Positions 1 to 12,234 of a stretch of DNA of 64,000 nucleotides are shown here, one piece after another. Position 1 is the stretch's first letter, and every line of letters begins with the position of its first letter. The stretch comes from Eupeodes corollae (Eukaryota > Arthropoda > Insecta > Diptera > Syrphidae), in NCBI RefSeq assembly GCF_945859685.1, contig NC_079149.1, positions 62,266,991-62,330,990 of the forward strand, read 5' to 3'. Position numbers and translations under genes: made by a program. Below the pieces are notes generated by a model. That model was not told where the DNA came from. It did not search any database and saw nothing but the letters and a program-made list of their open reading frames with translations.

Positions 1-249
1 TTTAAAACTTGCACCTGACATTTTTCTGCAATAAGTCAAAAAGATGTCATTTAAAAAATGAAAAGTATGCTTATGATAATCTATGGAATTACTTGAGATA
101 CATGGGCATTTTTGTAGTGTTTTATTTATTGCAAAAAATCTGTCAATTATATTTTTCTTAGTATTTTGTGTAGATATCTTTTACAGTTTTTGTAGTTTGA
201 CGCTTGCTATAAGCTACATAGGTACATAACTATTTTCTGAAGTGTACAA

Positions 250-500
250 AAATGACCCATAGCAAGTTATTGTAATCGGTCTAAATTGTAAAATTGAAAA
301 TGGTGACATTTCGCGAAGTTTCAAGGTCCTTGGAATATAAATTAAAGATTTACTACGCAAAATTGGCAAAAACTAGTGTTCCATTCGAATATTTCAAGAA
401 TAGATGAAGGTATTGAGAATTTATTCCGTTTTTTTAATAACAAACTTGCAAAAAATATTGTCAAAATTGTCAAAAATGACTTTTGAATACAAATGTCTGG
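250..500 (+). repeat. Degraded start of the long repeat-unit family
   Basis: The order of short motifs (AAGTTATTGTAAT, a 'GGTC..AATTG..AAATTGAAAAT' block, 'GACATTTC', 'TTTCAAGGTCC') matches the outer end of the units at 14719, 21016, 62368 and 63567. It is more diverged than those copies, and the internal repeats downstream are barely recognisable. Boundaries are approximate. Confidence 0.55.
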
Positions 501-507
501 AACAAAA

Positions 508-600
508 ACAATGGTGAAATCGGCTAAGGTGGTAATTGACTATCATATTTTTGATATTCAAATCGAATATCACCGACTTTTCCGTCTGTAAAAGTTTATT
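508..600 (+). repeat. Partial MITE copy (family of 8230-8651)
   Basis: The block starting 'GAAATCGGCTAAGGTGGTAA', followed by 'TGACTATCA' and a 'CTTTTCCGTCTGT' motif, repeats the left part of the MITE at 8230 (same words in the same order). No matching right terminus is visible, so this is a truncated or decayed copy. Confidence 0.5.
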
Positions 601-839
601 TAACTTAATTCAATTCATTTGAACAATTTCAGTGTTTCAATACCTCATGTATTGAAATTAAACTTATTTTTTCATATACAATATATTTATGTTACCTTTT
701 TATTTTAAAAAAAAATACGCAAACCTACCAAAACAACAAAGAACTTATAAGAAATGGTTTTGGACTGAAGTGTTAAAGGATAATGATTGTTATGATTGAT
801 GTTCTTATCCCATACAAAATATTGTTATTGATATTTTGT

Positions 840-1797
840 TGAACTACAGTCCTGTGTGAACTAGGGCCTCACCCAACAAACTTCTCCATACAGCTCAGTC
901 CCTAGCTAGATGTCTCCAGTGCCGCGCTCCAAGTTGTGTGAGGTCACTTTCCACTTGTGAGCGCCACCGGATCCGCGGTCTTCCTCTTCTGCGCTGTCTT
1001 GTGGGTGTGCATTCGAAGACTTTTCGCACCGGAGCATTGGTTTCCATGCGCTCTACGTGACCAAGCCATTTTAGTCGTTGGACTTTTACCCTTCTGGCTA
1101 AGTCTACGTAGCTGTACAGCCCGTATAGCTCGTCATTCCATCTTCTCCTCCACTCCCTTTCGAGGCATACGGGACCGTAGATCACATGAATAACTTTTCT
1201 ATCGAAACAACCCAAGGTGCTTTCATCCGCTTTTGTCATAGTCCAATCTTCTGCACTGTAAAGCAGAACGGGGATGATAAGGGTCTTATATAGCAACACT
1301 TGGGTCTTTCGAGAGATGACTTTATCACTCAATTGCTTTCATAACCCAAAGAAACAGTGGTTAGCAAGAGTTGTTTTTTGTTTGATCCCAGCGCTGGTGT
1401 TGTTTTCTGCGTTTACAGCGGAGCCTACGTAGACGAAGTCCTTTACTACCTCAAAGATACGTTTGTCGGTGGAGACGTTTTGACCAAGAAGTCGGTCGTT
1501 GTTGCATGTTCTTTCTTCACTACAGCATGTACATTGTTTTGGCCGCATTTCGGCGGAGCCTCTATAGTCCTCTATAGTTGGTGCAGTTTAGAGGGTCTCC
1601 TTTTTCAGGCAAACAATACTCATGTTCCATTCATCTGGTATGCTTTCTTCCGACCATATCTTAGAGATAAGTTGGTGCATGCTCCTAAACAACTTATCTC
1701 CAGATGCTTTAAAGAGCTCGGCATTCAAGCTATCCACTTCAGTAGCTTTGTTAGACTTTAGCTTAGATATAACAATCTTTACTTCGTCTACACCCAT
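840..1797 (-). mobile_element. Non-LTR retrotransposon, 3' part (LINE family A, copy 1)
   Basis: On the minus strand 1332-895 encodes the C-terminal part of a non-LTR polyprotein. It has the 'LLYKTLIIPVLLYSAEDWT' block, then 'KWLGHVERM' and an Arg-rich 'RRRGRPRIRW' block, which follow the reverse transcriptase in many insect LINEs. Upstream pieces at 1548-1339 (FVYVGSAVN...) and 1797-1588 (KLKSNKATEVDSLNAELFK, IPDEWN) belong to the same element, but the RT core between them is deleted. The frame changes near 1335. The copy at 37016-39360 carries the same words, including the shared 3'-end block 'TCCCTAGCTAGATGTCTCCAG'-like sequence around 897-917. Not functional. The clade was not determined. 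Confidence 0.82.
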
Positions 1798-2307
1798 GCG
1801 AGAGAGAATATCGGACACTTTTGAGGATATTGTCCAATTATCCAAGAAATACGTCGGGACATTTTTGGGAAGAACTAATTTAAAGCTGAAGAAGTAATCC
1901 AATCCCTTTATGAAGCAAAAGGCTGGGATAGACTTTATAAATTCCTCCAATGCGCAATGGCTTACAAAATAAAGAATTCTGACAGAGAGCTTTTAATTCT
2001 TCCAGTGCATTTAAATTTATTTGTTTTTTTTTTATTTTTATTTTTGCAATATCTTTTCATTGAAATTAAAAAAAAATTGTTTGATATAAACTTGTTTAAA
2101 AGTTATTTCCAGTAATTTAATTTTATTAATACATTTAATATTACTTTTTATCTTTATTGTTTTGTTTGTTTTTGCTATCAGAATTCATATTTTGTCAATC
2201 GAACCTACGGTTTTATAACTAGGTCTTAAAAGACTTCTAATTATTTATTGTATAACTGAATTTTGTATATAAATAAAGTCATATCTATTCTATTCTATTC
2301 TATTTTA
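1798..2307 (+). mobile_element. Nested insertion with (TTCTA)n tail
   Basis: This segment interrupts LINE family A. The uninterrupted family sequence (38190-38210) reads 'CTTTACTTCGTCTAAGTCGAG'. Here 'ACTTCGTCTA' ends at about 1790-1797 and 'ACTTTGTCTA' resumes at about 2309-2318, which looks like a 10-bp target duplication with one change. The insert ends in AATAAA (about 2270) followed by repeats of TTCTA, as expected for the 3' end of a plus-strand non-LTR element. No protein of known type was recognised in it. Confidence 0.6.
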
Positions 2308-2570
2308 TTCTACTTTGTCTAAGTCGGGAGGACGGGATTGTTGGCTTTCGTCGTCTATGTTGAATGGATCATTCTGCCTGAAAGTGGAATTCGGTTCATC
2401 GCCGCCGTTATACAGTCTGCAGAAGTGGTCCTATCATATCCTCAGCATTGACTGCGCTTCCACAATGATGTTTCCACTATCGTCTTTGCAGCCTTTGGTT
2501 CTAGTTTTATATGTACTTGTGAATTTCGTTTCACTAGTTAACAAAACTTTCGAACATCATTCCTACTTTT
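2308..2570 (-). mobile_element. LINE family A, copy 1 continued (linker between endonuclease and RT)
   Basis: The sequence resumes the family-A element after the nested insert and matches 38195-38440 closely (same 'GACGGGATTGTTGGCTTTCG' and 'CCTCAGCATTGACTGCG' words). On the minus strand it corresponds to the region just upstream of the RT domain. Similarity stops near 2570, which is the apparent 5' truncation point. Confidence 0.7.
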
Positions 2571-4692
2571 GTTGTAGAAGTTTTAGAACAATCGACAGAA
2601 GAGCACGGATGGGAACTTATCAGTACTGCACTTTGTCTAAAAAAGAACAACAAATTGTCACTTTACTAAGGCACTTAACGATGGTGATATAAATTAATGG
2701 TTTTTTAATGATTTTTTGTAATAAAACACTAAATACAAAAAGATAGATATTTAAAGTCAAATGAAAGGATTTCTTTATTTTTTAATTTTTTAAATGGTCG
2801 CGAAAATATTTGCCAAGTTTAAGGGAAAAAACTGCCTATTTCCTGTCCTTTCAAGGATAGTATTTACAAGTAATGTTTTTTTCTACAATTTTAAAGAAAT
2901 TTGACTCTTTCACAAGTGAATATCAGGCTATTGCAAAGGTAATATATTATTGGCTAAATAAAGAACTATGTGCAAATTATTTGGTCGTAAAAGTAAACTT
3001 ATTCATTAATAATAATTGTGTTAAACTTTTTTAGAAAAAAAAAAAAATGTATTGCGTAGTCGAATCCTGTTGATTTTGGTTTCATTGGTTTAGGAACAGA
3101 AAATTATTTAAAAATTATGTTTTGTATTCGATTTTGAGGATTATAGGTGTTTAATAGGGTCAAATTTTACAAATAAAAGTATAATATATAATAAGTCAAT
3201 GAATGTCATTATAATTTATTTCAAATCAAAGGTGAAACTAAGATTAGCTTAGGTATTAACATATTATAAAATATCTTACAAATGCTATCAAAATGAATTG
3301 TTACTTCTGCATCAAAAATGCATAAATTGCCTTACTCCTTTTCGTTGTTTGTTGCAAAATGACTTTTTTGTTATTATTTTAATCTTTTATGTATTTCATC
3401 TAATCTTTTCACATACGTTCAATCATTCAGGTAGGTGTCAGGGCTCTATTTAAAAAATAATGTATGTATGTATCTTTTTGTTTCATTAGCTGAAATATAT
3501 CTGTTTTATTTATCTTAGAAACAATAGGTGTCACTTTTAATAAAAAAGCTGAAATAACATTTTAGCAGCTACGTCTAAACTATTTTCAAATTGTAGATAT
3601 CACAAAACACTTCAAAAGATTTCATATCTAAAAATGGCAGTACGGAAATTGCAGATAATCTGATAAATTCTAAATATATACTTTATAGATTAAATTATCA
3701 AGATAAGATAAATAATGCATCACCTTGGAGAACAGTTTAAACATAATATTATAAAAATGCCTAATGCAGACTAATTTTGTCATTTGTATCAGGAATTTTG
3801 ATTTTGTTCTAGAAATGGATAGGGGAAATTTGTAAAAAAAATATGATTAATATAACAACTAAGTATAATACTCGAACAAACTATTTTGTTGGATACTGCA
3901 AATTTCTTTAAATAAAGTAATATATAGTTTTTATTAAAATATCAGCTATACATTTAATATGTAGGTACAACGGAATGTTTTTTAGTTCCTTTTCTTAATC
4001 TGTGTATTGAAGTGTGTAAATATCTTTTAATATTCATATACGAAAAATGCAGGTTGATTCCTTAAGTTTAAAATTGTTAATGGAATGAGTTTTAATAAAA
4101 CAGAAATACAAAACAAGAAAGCTAAAACTTTTTAAAGTTGAACAAAATACTCAATTTGTTTATATTTTGTGCTTCAATTAAATTCTTTTAAGAATACAAA
4201 ATAACCAACTGATTGATCATCAAAGCCGAAGAAACAAAAACATTTTTAAATAATGAAACTTATTAACAAAAAGATAAAATAAATGTTTGAGCTTAAAAAT
4301 ACTGCTTCAAATGCAATGATATCTTAACGGCGTTAATGGGAAATTACAAAAACCCATTATATATTACGTACTATTATAGACCTCCGCCTGAACAACGCTT
4401 CTAAATTGAACAAATTTATTTTGAAAACGATGGTTCTGTTCGCAATACACCTCGCACGAATTAGATTTCGTGATGAAGCTCACTTTTAGTTCAATTGATG
4501 CGTCAATAAACAAAACTGTAGTATTTGTTGTACATCTTATAAAACAGAGCTGGCTCCAACGTTATTGTCAATGGTAACCGATATAGAGCGATAAGTTGAT
4601 GATTAGCCATGATTTGCAGGGGTGTTTTGCTTTAGTAACTATTGTCAACTATTTTTAACAATCCTTAACTATGGGCGTTCTCAAACGTTAAG
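2571..4692. other. AT-rich intergenic stretch, no gene seen
   Basis: There is no long open frame and no recognisable splice-joined protein. Only short A/T runs and scattered TATG repeats are visible (for example TGTATGTATGTAT near 3463). Confidence 0.5.
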
Positions 4693-5290
4693 ATTGGCTG
4701 TGTTCAATCTCAGACACAAAGTGTATCCGGATTCCTTTTTGTTAGTGTTGCACGTAAAAAATAACAGCTGATCAAAAACAGCTGAGATGTCACAAAAGGA
4801 ATCCAAAGGTATTCAAGAATTTCTGTGGCAAATAGGTATCTGACAAAACAGCTGATGGTTGAATTTCAAGAAACTTAAAAAAGAATTTCAGATTTTTGTA
4901 TTTGTTGGTAAAAAAAAGATACAAAATCTTAGTTCAAGTTGTATTCGAGGATGTCCTGTACATAATAGACTATGCAGAAGCTATTTGTCTCCGAGATTTC
5001 GCAAGTAAATTATTAATCGTATAAAATTCAAATTGAACTAAGAGGAAATTTAACATAGATAACAGATTAAATTTATCTCTTATTTATTAAATTGTTACGC
5101 ACCTATGAATTCATCATAGTCCGACAAATCAGTCGAATTGTCCATTAAATGTTTTATCTTACAACAGCTAAATGTTGTTTTTATTTTTTGGCAGCTATCT
5201 CAATACAGCTATCCAACTCTTTTAACAAGGTATCTAAAAAATCCACGTATCCAAGATACCCTATCCAAAACGAGATTGAATGCAGCCATT
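4693..5290. mobile_element. MITE with about 40-bp terminal inverted repeats
   Basis: The left end begins 'ATTGGCTGTGTTCAATCTC' and the reverse complement of the right end begins 'AATGGCTGCATTCAATCTC'. Both then continue into a 'GTATCCGGAT/GGTATCTTGGATAC' block. Length is about 600 bp with no coding capacity. A second, partial copy in the opposite orientation is at 60437-60710. The short frame at 5138-5353 lies mostly inside it and is not a gene. Confidence 0.7.
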
Positions 5291-5554
5291 GACGTCTTTA
5301 AATCGTTCCTAAACTCATTGATAAAATGTCAAATAGTTACGATTTGTATATGATTTGAAAGTGTTAAACTGTCAAAGTGAATGATTTTACTAACAAGTAG
5401 GTAACTGTTGTTTGTGGCTTGGGAAAAAATAATGAACTTAGAAGTAATTTATCATATAATTTTGAATTGAATTGAATGGAATTGAACTGTTTTTCGTTGA
5501 TTGCTTAAAAAAATAGTTATAACAGGATATGTTTTAAAAACATACAATTATGTA

Positions 5555-7120
5555 AAAAAGTATTTTGACAATACTATTTGTTATTCAAGACCACTTGATA
5601 TGGTAAACTGAAAAATGTAATGGGAATCTTTTTCTACTCAAACCCAAAAACAAAGCACCTAGGCAACGGTAAAAACCAGAAATATTTTATTTTTCTCATG
5701 CATTCTTTTTGGGACCCTTTTAATGAATAGAATGAGCCATTACTAACTGGAAAAAGTATTATGATTTATTACATCGTAATCTTTGCAGTTCCTTTCGTGT
5801 CGCATGCTATCAGAGTTGAGATTTCCTATTTACATTGTCTCTTTTTATTAAAATTTATTAACTTCGATGGCATTTACAAACAATTACTTAATAATAATTG
5901 TTAAGACGTCGTAAGGTAGCCAAAATTTAAGAATTGAGATGTTGACCAAGTATTATGCTGTTATTTCGGTGGAAAAGTTAAGCAAACTATATAAAGTTCC
6001 TCGTCAAACCATCTATTACCAAATAAATAAAAAGACAAAAAAAATTAATCCACGCGAAATGTTCCACGTTCAGGGCGACCAGACAAGACTTCCAAGAAAA
6101 ATGACCATTTGATAGTCAGAAAGTTTAAAGAAAATGTGCTGACACCCTAAAATCTGTAGCGATTGAAATAAAAAAGGAGTATGCAATTGAAAATTCAGAA
6201 CAGAACTAAGAAATCGTTCGAAGGACTGACTTTGCTACTTATGTATGTACATGGACAGAACAATACCCCAAATATCCCAAAAAAATAAGCTTAAACGTCT
6301 GTAATTGCAGTCTTTGTCAAAGTTTTTGTGAACAAGCCTTAATTATTTTGACAAAAAGTATTGTGGACTGATGAAAGCTGGTTTGAGTACCGCGGACCAA
6401 AAAAGCAAACTTTTCGCAAGATCCCTAGGAAAATGTGAAGCAAAGTAGCACCTGTGTGTAAACGAGTACCTAAAGGTGGTGGCACCGTCATGTGTTGGGG
6501 ATGTGTTTGCTTTAATGGCACCGGAGACTTGCTAGCAATCGATGAAATGATTAACAAACAACAATATTTCGATATTGTAAATAACCACACTTTTAGTTCT
6601 CGTAATAAATTGATTGGACAGTCGTTTATTTTGCAGCAAAACAACGCACCTAAATAAAGTGGGTGTAAATACACTAGATTGGCCACCTCAAAGCCCCGAC
6701 TTAAACATAATAGACAATGTGTGGGCCCATATAAAGAAAACGAAAAAGGAGTCCATGCTTAACAAGAACGCGCAAAAAGACAATTGCTGAGGTCGAAAGC
6801 CTTTGAAATTAAATTTCTCCACAAACTCTTCACAATTTGGTCAAATCTATACCATGCCAATTGCAGAAAGTCAACGGAAATTTCATATAAATTATTCCTT
6901 AGTTTTTGTTTATTTTTTTTCCTCATAATATATTTTGTCACAATACTTTTTCCATCACATATTTCATTGCAGAACTATAACATTGAATTTAATTTAATAA
7001 AGTTCTTTTGAAAATTCATGGCGTTAACATTACTATGAATTTTTTTTTGCATTTTGTCAACTGATCAAATAAAATATTTGAATACAAATGTACGATATTT
7101 TGTTTGTCAAAATACTTTTT
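5555..7120 (+). mobile_element. Tc1-like DNA transposon with outer and inner repeats at each end
   Basis: A decayed transposase is read on the plus strand between about 5940 and 6880. Visible blocks are a helix-turn-helix-like start near 5941, 'LWTDESWFEYRGPKK' near 6362, 'GGGTVMCWGCVCF' near 6478, 'ILQQNNAPK' near 6630 and 'DWPPQSPDLNIIDNVWAHIK' near 6677. These are the D..D..E landmarks of IS630-Tc1-mariner enzymes. Frameshifts and stops make it non-functional. The outer repeat 'AAAAAGTATTTTGAC' (5555-5569) is matched inverted at 7106-7120. A related inner repeat, 'GGAAAAAGTATTATGA', near 5752 is matched inverted at about 6938-6954. This gives the IR/DR layout known from Sleeping Beauty and Minos. 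A TA dinucleotide flanks the left end. Confidence 0.8.
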
Positions 7121-7830
7121 AAGGCTATTGTATTGTTTTTTTTTTTTATCAATTATTACATTTTTCAATTTGCGTTTAATTTAAAAACAATACTTTTTTA
7201 GTTTTTGATATTGGTAGTTTGACAGATCAACAATTTCTAGCAATTGTCGTGCCTTAATGAATCTAACAAATTCCAACAATTTTATACAAATTTTGTTTAC
7301 ATAAGTAATAGTTAACAATTGTTTAAAAAAGAGCAAACCTTAGGTGCAGTGGATTCAAAAAGTCAGCACAGCATCTCAAACAGCTTAAGCCACAATTGAT
7401 TAAGTAAAAGAAGTGATTGGTAACCGTGAAATTATATTTAAGTTATAATGCTTTCAAATAAAGAAAACTTCATGTCAATTTAAACAAATAATCTTCGTTG
7501 TATTCCATTACAAAGTTATATAACTTTAAAAAAATACCCTTTATTATAAGTTTATTCTTCGTTTTTAGAAAAACTTTACGATTCATTTCTAAAACTGCAG
7601 ATTGAAGTAATTTTCTGCTCTATCCAACAAATTCATTTACACAATTTTGTTTCAAAAAATGTTTTCATTTCAGGTGTTGATATTTTTCTATTTTTGATCA
7701 AAATTTTATTAAAAAACTTAAAAAAAAAACGAATTGTTAACATGAATTTAATTGTCTAGAAAATATTACAGGTAGACAGCAGTTTAAAGAAAAAGAACAA
7801 TCCCAATCGAAGACACAAATAAACAAAACG
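7121..7830. other. Upstream region of the 7898 gene, no gene seen
   Basis: AT-rich, with long T runs and no supported coding sequence. Motifs like the Tc1 end (CAATACTTTTTTAG near 7189) occur but are not paired. Confidence 0.4.
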
Positions 7831-7840
7831 TGTATATAAA
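7831..7840 (+). promoter_or_regulatory. Possible TATA box of the 7898 gene
   Basis: The sequence TGTATATAAA lies about 60 bases before the inferred start codon and about 25-30 bases before a plausible start of transcription near 7862. In such AT-rich DNA this match is weak evidence. Confidence 0.25.
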
Positions 7841-7897
7841 TATTATGTAGTAATTATAGTCTTGTTTCGTTTGAAACTGGAGGGAAATACTAACGAA

Positions 7898-10800
7898 ATG
7901 GTAAGTTCAATTTATTGTTTTTATTTTTTTAATTTAATATAAGAAACTTAATTTGTTAACAATAAATAATTACTCCGAATAAAATGCAAGGTATCATTAC
8001 GAAAAATGACAAAGACTCAAAATTTTGCATACGAAAATAATCCTATATGTCATGTTAATCTAATGAACTACAAGCCTAATACAATGTATAAGGCCAAAAT
8101 TATTAATTTTATAAAAAATGGAAATTGCATTCATAAGCTCAAAAGCTAAGGACTATGTACTTGCTTTCAAGGTCAGGTTCTTTGATGTTTAAGAGGAACT
8201 CTGTAAACTTTTTTGTCAACAAATTGCTGTGAGAAATCGGCTAAGGTGATAAATGACTATCACATTTTTGCCAGTCAAATTGGCTGTTACGAGCTTTCCG
8301 TCAGTATAGGATGATTCAACAAATTCAGATTAGAATTGTCAAAATTCATTGTTGCCATGGTGAAATTATAAATTGGTTCCTATATAATATCTTAATAAAA
8401 GTATCAAATTGGTTGTGTTTTAACAACATCACTTTTCTTGTCTTTTTATAGAATGTCGTTTAGAATGCTTTTTTAACTAAAAAAGGTAACTTAGAAAGTG
8501 TCGCAGTCGTTTCGTGTAATCTTCTGGTAGCTCTATATCATATTATTGCTGTCACAGCTTTTTAGCTATTAATGAGACCATCATCTTATATAGATCAAAT
8601 TCGTTCATTTTGATTAGTCATATTTAAAAAATCACCTTAGCCGATTCCTCAGAGTTCTGTGCTTTATCCTGACTTTTTTGCACGGACTTTTCTTATTGTG
8701 ACAAAAAGTGTTCCAACAGGATCTCTTCTTTTAACATTCATTCTTGTAACATTCAATATTTCAATAATGCCCCAATATGCGGTAAAATGATAGTTTACCT
8801 GAGATAAGATTATTTTTGACCTAGATAAAATTTGCATGTTTTTTGTTACTCCATGTTTTGTACAGTTACATTTTATCCTCCCACACAATTTTACCGTAAT
8901 ATCCATACTTCTAGGGATGCTCATTAATTCATATACCATAAAACCCGAAATCTAGCGTATTTCCAATTACCTACACAGATTCTACTTTTATCCGCACAAC
9001 ACGAATGTTGTACGCTTTATCCGGTATCAGTTCAATATCTTTTACTTTTAAGATTACATTACTTTTAATCTCAATTCCTCAAATATATTACGACGTATGT
9101 AAGATTGAACAATCTAGGCTTAACGATATTAAAACTTCATCAGATTGAGCAATGTTCTATAAGTTGTATTTGAGTCCAGCTAATTTAAAATTGTTGATGC
9201 ATGCTTATGTTCATAGATATATCCATACTCATCACCAAAAATATATATATGTACATATTTCTTACATTACATTTTTCAAAACTATCACGAATTAAGCTTT
9301 GTAATTCTCTTTTTCAGATATCTATTCAGTCAATCAAATCAAATGACCCTTCTTATTCATCATCTTATGATAGTCCCGAAACGGAACGAAGACACTTCTA
9401 CTCCCCCACTTCGGGGAGAAGTGCAGAATGCGTTGATCGATGCAAACTCCAACAATTGGTAACATTCCTGGACAAACAAAATCAGCGTCTACAAAATGAG
9501 TTGGCCATCGAAAAACAACGTCGCAATGAGGAACTTTCGCTCATTATTAAATCATTGATTCGTATGGAATCAAAATTAAAAGTAGACAAAAAACTTATCA
9601 ATCAACGAATATTGAAGAGTGACACGGAAATATGCCGTTTACTATGTCTAAATCGGGTTTTGCGAAAGAAATTAAATGAAATTGCGGTTACGAAAGACGA
9701 ATGCTTTGTCTTAGAAGCTTTGCAATGTAACACTTGTAGGAAAAAGTTTTACGCTATAGAAACGAAAGATAATTGGAGCCAAACTATTAAAGATGGAATA
9801 TTGTTAAATGGTGAGTTTAAACTTAAGCTTATGAATTAAGGTAAACTTTTGGTTATGGATTTGGAAGGCGAGAATAAATGGTCTTTCTATGATGAGAATT
9901 TATCACATTAAAAATCTAATAACTTAGCTTAAAATGTAAAATACAGTTTCTCATATTTTCTTCTAGATCATCCCACAAGTGATAATGGCTCTTCAAGTGA
10001 TGACACAGTCTCATCTTCGTTTTATGGTGCCCGACGATGTGTTCGCTACACTAGTAAAAGAACATTTGGCACATTTCGAGATTACATGCATTCCCGTTCT
10101 ATGAACATAGATGATAACTTCGATAGCTTAGCTGAAAATGCAAGCACAATAAGCTGCGACGATAGTCAGAAAAGGTACGAAAAAATCAATATATATTCCA
10201 GTATAATTGATAAGCTACATGGTGTTAAAAGGGTGTCTTCAATCGAAGGTGACCATGATAGTGAATACGATAATAGCTCTTATCGAAAAACACAAAGCCT
10301 CTCGTCGGGAGTTGAAGAAGAAAATGTATCTTTCAACACCACCGCTGTCGCCACCACCGCCGCCGCTGAGGATATTAAAATTTCATCAGCTAAGATTGAA
10401 TTGTCGCCTTATAGTAGCAAAACTAATTCTTTAAGTAGATCAAAAGACTTCCTAGAAACTCCTCCCAAACACAAGTTCGAGTTGTCAACCGATAATTGGT
10501 ATGCCAGTGCTAGTGATGGAGAAGATGACCAAGGTGTAAAAACCAATATGTATGGCTCTAATGTTGCTGTAAATCCAGTGCTGGAGTGCGTCAATCAGAT
10601 CCTACTGCAACAGTCAATGGAGGAGCCTAACAATGATTGTCAACTTAAACCGTTCGATGTCATCAGCAATAAAAGTTCTAGTGAACAAGGAAATACAGGA
10701 AGTATTTCTCGTAAAAGAGTGCACTTTTCAACAAAAAACAGTATGGCTCATGTTCCCAGAAACAGCAATGATCACGAACACCTCAGCCTGGATGTAACCT

Positions 10801-12005
10801 TGCAACTTTCTTCACCAAATAAACCTATAATTGCTGATCAAATCAAGGACAACATTCTTAACTATGAGAGTATATACAGCAATGAATACGAACCGATTGG
10901 AAGTGAAAACAACTCTTCCAACCTGTATGTGGACATGGAGTCAAAACTCAGTCCCGATGATCGGATAAGCCTTGAAACTAAACATCCAAAGCAACCACCT
11001 GCTCTACCTCCAAAACCGGCAAACCTATTAAAATTCCCAAAAGCATTTAAGGTCAACGAATTAAATGAATCCAAGATATTTGAAACCCCCGATGATAAGT
11101 CAGTTTCATCGGAACCGGACTATTGCTCGATCTCCGAGGTTAACGCAGCTTCAACATTTGTCCAAGTTGTCGCAGATGTACACAAGGAGTTACATTTTGA
11201 AAATACAGTAGATCTCGAAAGTCTGCCTAGCGATAAACAATCCCCGAAGACTGATGAAATTGAGCAGATTTTCGCAAACATTCCCAAGCTTTCAACATTC
11301 GCTGCAACCATAACAACAAAACCTACACACCCAAAAATTAACTACCCCATAAAATCCCGCCACGATGAAGTGATTTCAAAATCACAACGCTCCCCACGTC
11401 AATTCAAACGAAAACACGTTCCGAACATTTTAGCCGAAATAAATAAACGAATGTCTTGTTCATTTCCAACGACACCCACAAAAAGCATTAATAGTGCTCC
11501 CATTGAAGTGCCTCATATCTCGACCCCTCCACATAAATCTCAATCACCATTGATTAAGTCTTCATTGAATTCAAGTCCTGTAGTACCAGAAAAACATCTT
11601 CCCATTCAAGCTGAGTTTGACTGGTATAATTTGGACGCTGAATATGGAAAGTCCTCTTCCAATCATCCGGATGTAATTTGTGCTGCTAATGATGCGAATA
11701 TGATTGATAAGAAAAAAGATGTTCTTATAAGACTTCAAGGAGTCGAATATAATCTGGATGAAGAGTTCTCCTTACCTGGGAGTCCTGATGAAATCAAATC
11801 AAATGACAACGAATCGCTTAATCCACTAAATGAGCAGCCAGGATCACCAAAGACAGTGAGTGAGGAATTCCCTATTATAACCGAAACAACACCTTGCTTC
11901 AGGAAGAAAACTGCTAGCTTCGATAAGTTTATTGACAGCTCTGGACTGAGTACAAAACCCTTGCCTAGACAGAGAAAAATCTACTTCGCCGGACCATTTG
12001 TGTAA
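7898..12005 (+). CDS. Uncharacterised 844-residue coiled-coil, Ser/Pro-rich protein (3 coding exons)
   Basis: I do not recognise this protein. Exons: 7898-7900 (just ATG, then GTAAGT), 9318-9810 and 9967-12005, ending in TAA. The intron 2 donor is GTGAGT and its acceptor TTCTAG, and the frame is kept across both joins. Residues about 35-125 form a charged, Leu-rich region likely to be a coiled coil (LVTFLDKQNQRLQNELAIEK, then LCLNRVLRKKLNEI). A short Cys pair, CNTCRKK, follows near residue 140. The remaining roughly 680 residues are Ser/Asn/Asp-rich and probably disordered. They include an Ala/Thr run (TTAVATTAAAED), a PPALPPKP motif that could bind SH3 domains, and many SP/TP sites. The C-terminus is RKIYFAGPFV. 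A scaffold or cytoskeletal adaptor is possible, but this is inference. The join to the lone-ATG exon is the least certain part. An ATG inside intron 1 at 9201 also opens this frame, but the CAG at 9317 looks like the real acceptor. Confidence 0.75.
8230..8651. mobile_element. MITE in intron 1 of the 7898 gene
   Basis: The left terminus, 8230-8250 (TGAGAAATCGGCTAAGGTGAT), and the reverse complement of 8631-8651 agree at 20 of 21 bases. The element is 422 bp and has no coding capacity. A truncated relative starts at 508. No clear target duplication was seen. Confidence 0.75.
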
Positions 12006-12070
12006 TATGTATAACTATTGTAATTTTTTTTCAGGGTTCGTGATAAAACTTACCACTTATTTATTTCAAA

Positions 12071-12076
12071 AATAAA
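12071..12076 (+). terminator. Polyadenylation signal AATAAA of the 7898 gene
   Basis: AATAAA lies 66 bases after the TAA at 12003-12005, the expected place for a short 3' UTR. Confidence 0.55.
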
Positions 12077-12234
12077 GATACTTTATATTATTGTAATAAT
12101 TATATAAATCTCTTTTTCATTTATTAAGAAAATTATATGCTGTCAAAAGTAAATAACTTTATTTACTTGAAAAGGTAATTTTATTTAAATATACTCGGCT
12201 TGATAGAGATTGAGATCATCTATTTTTTTAATTT

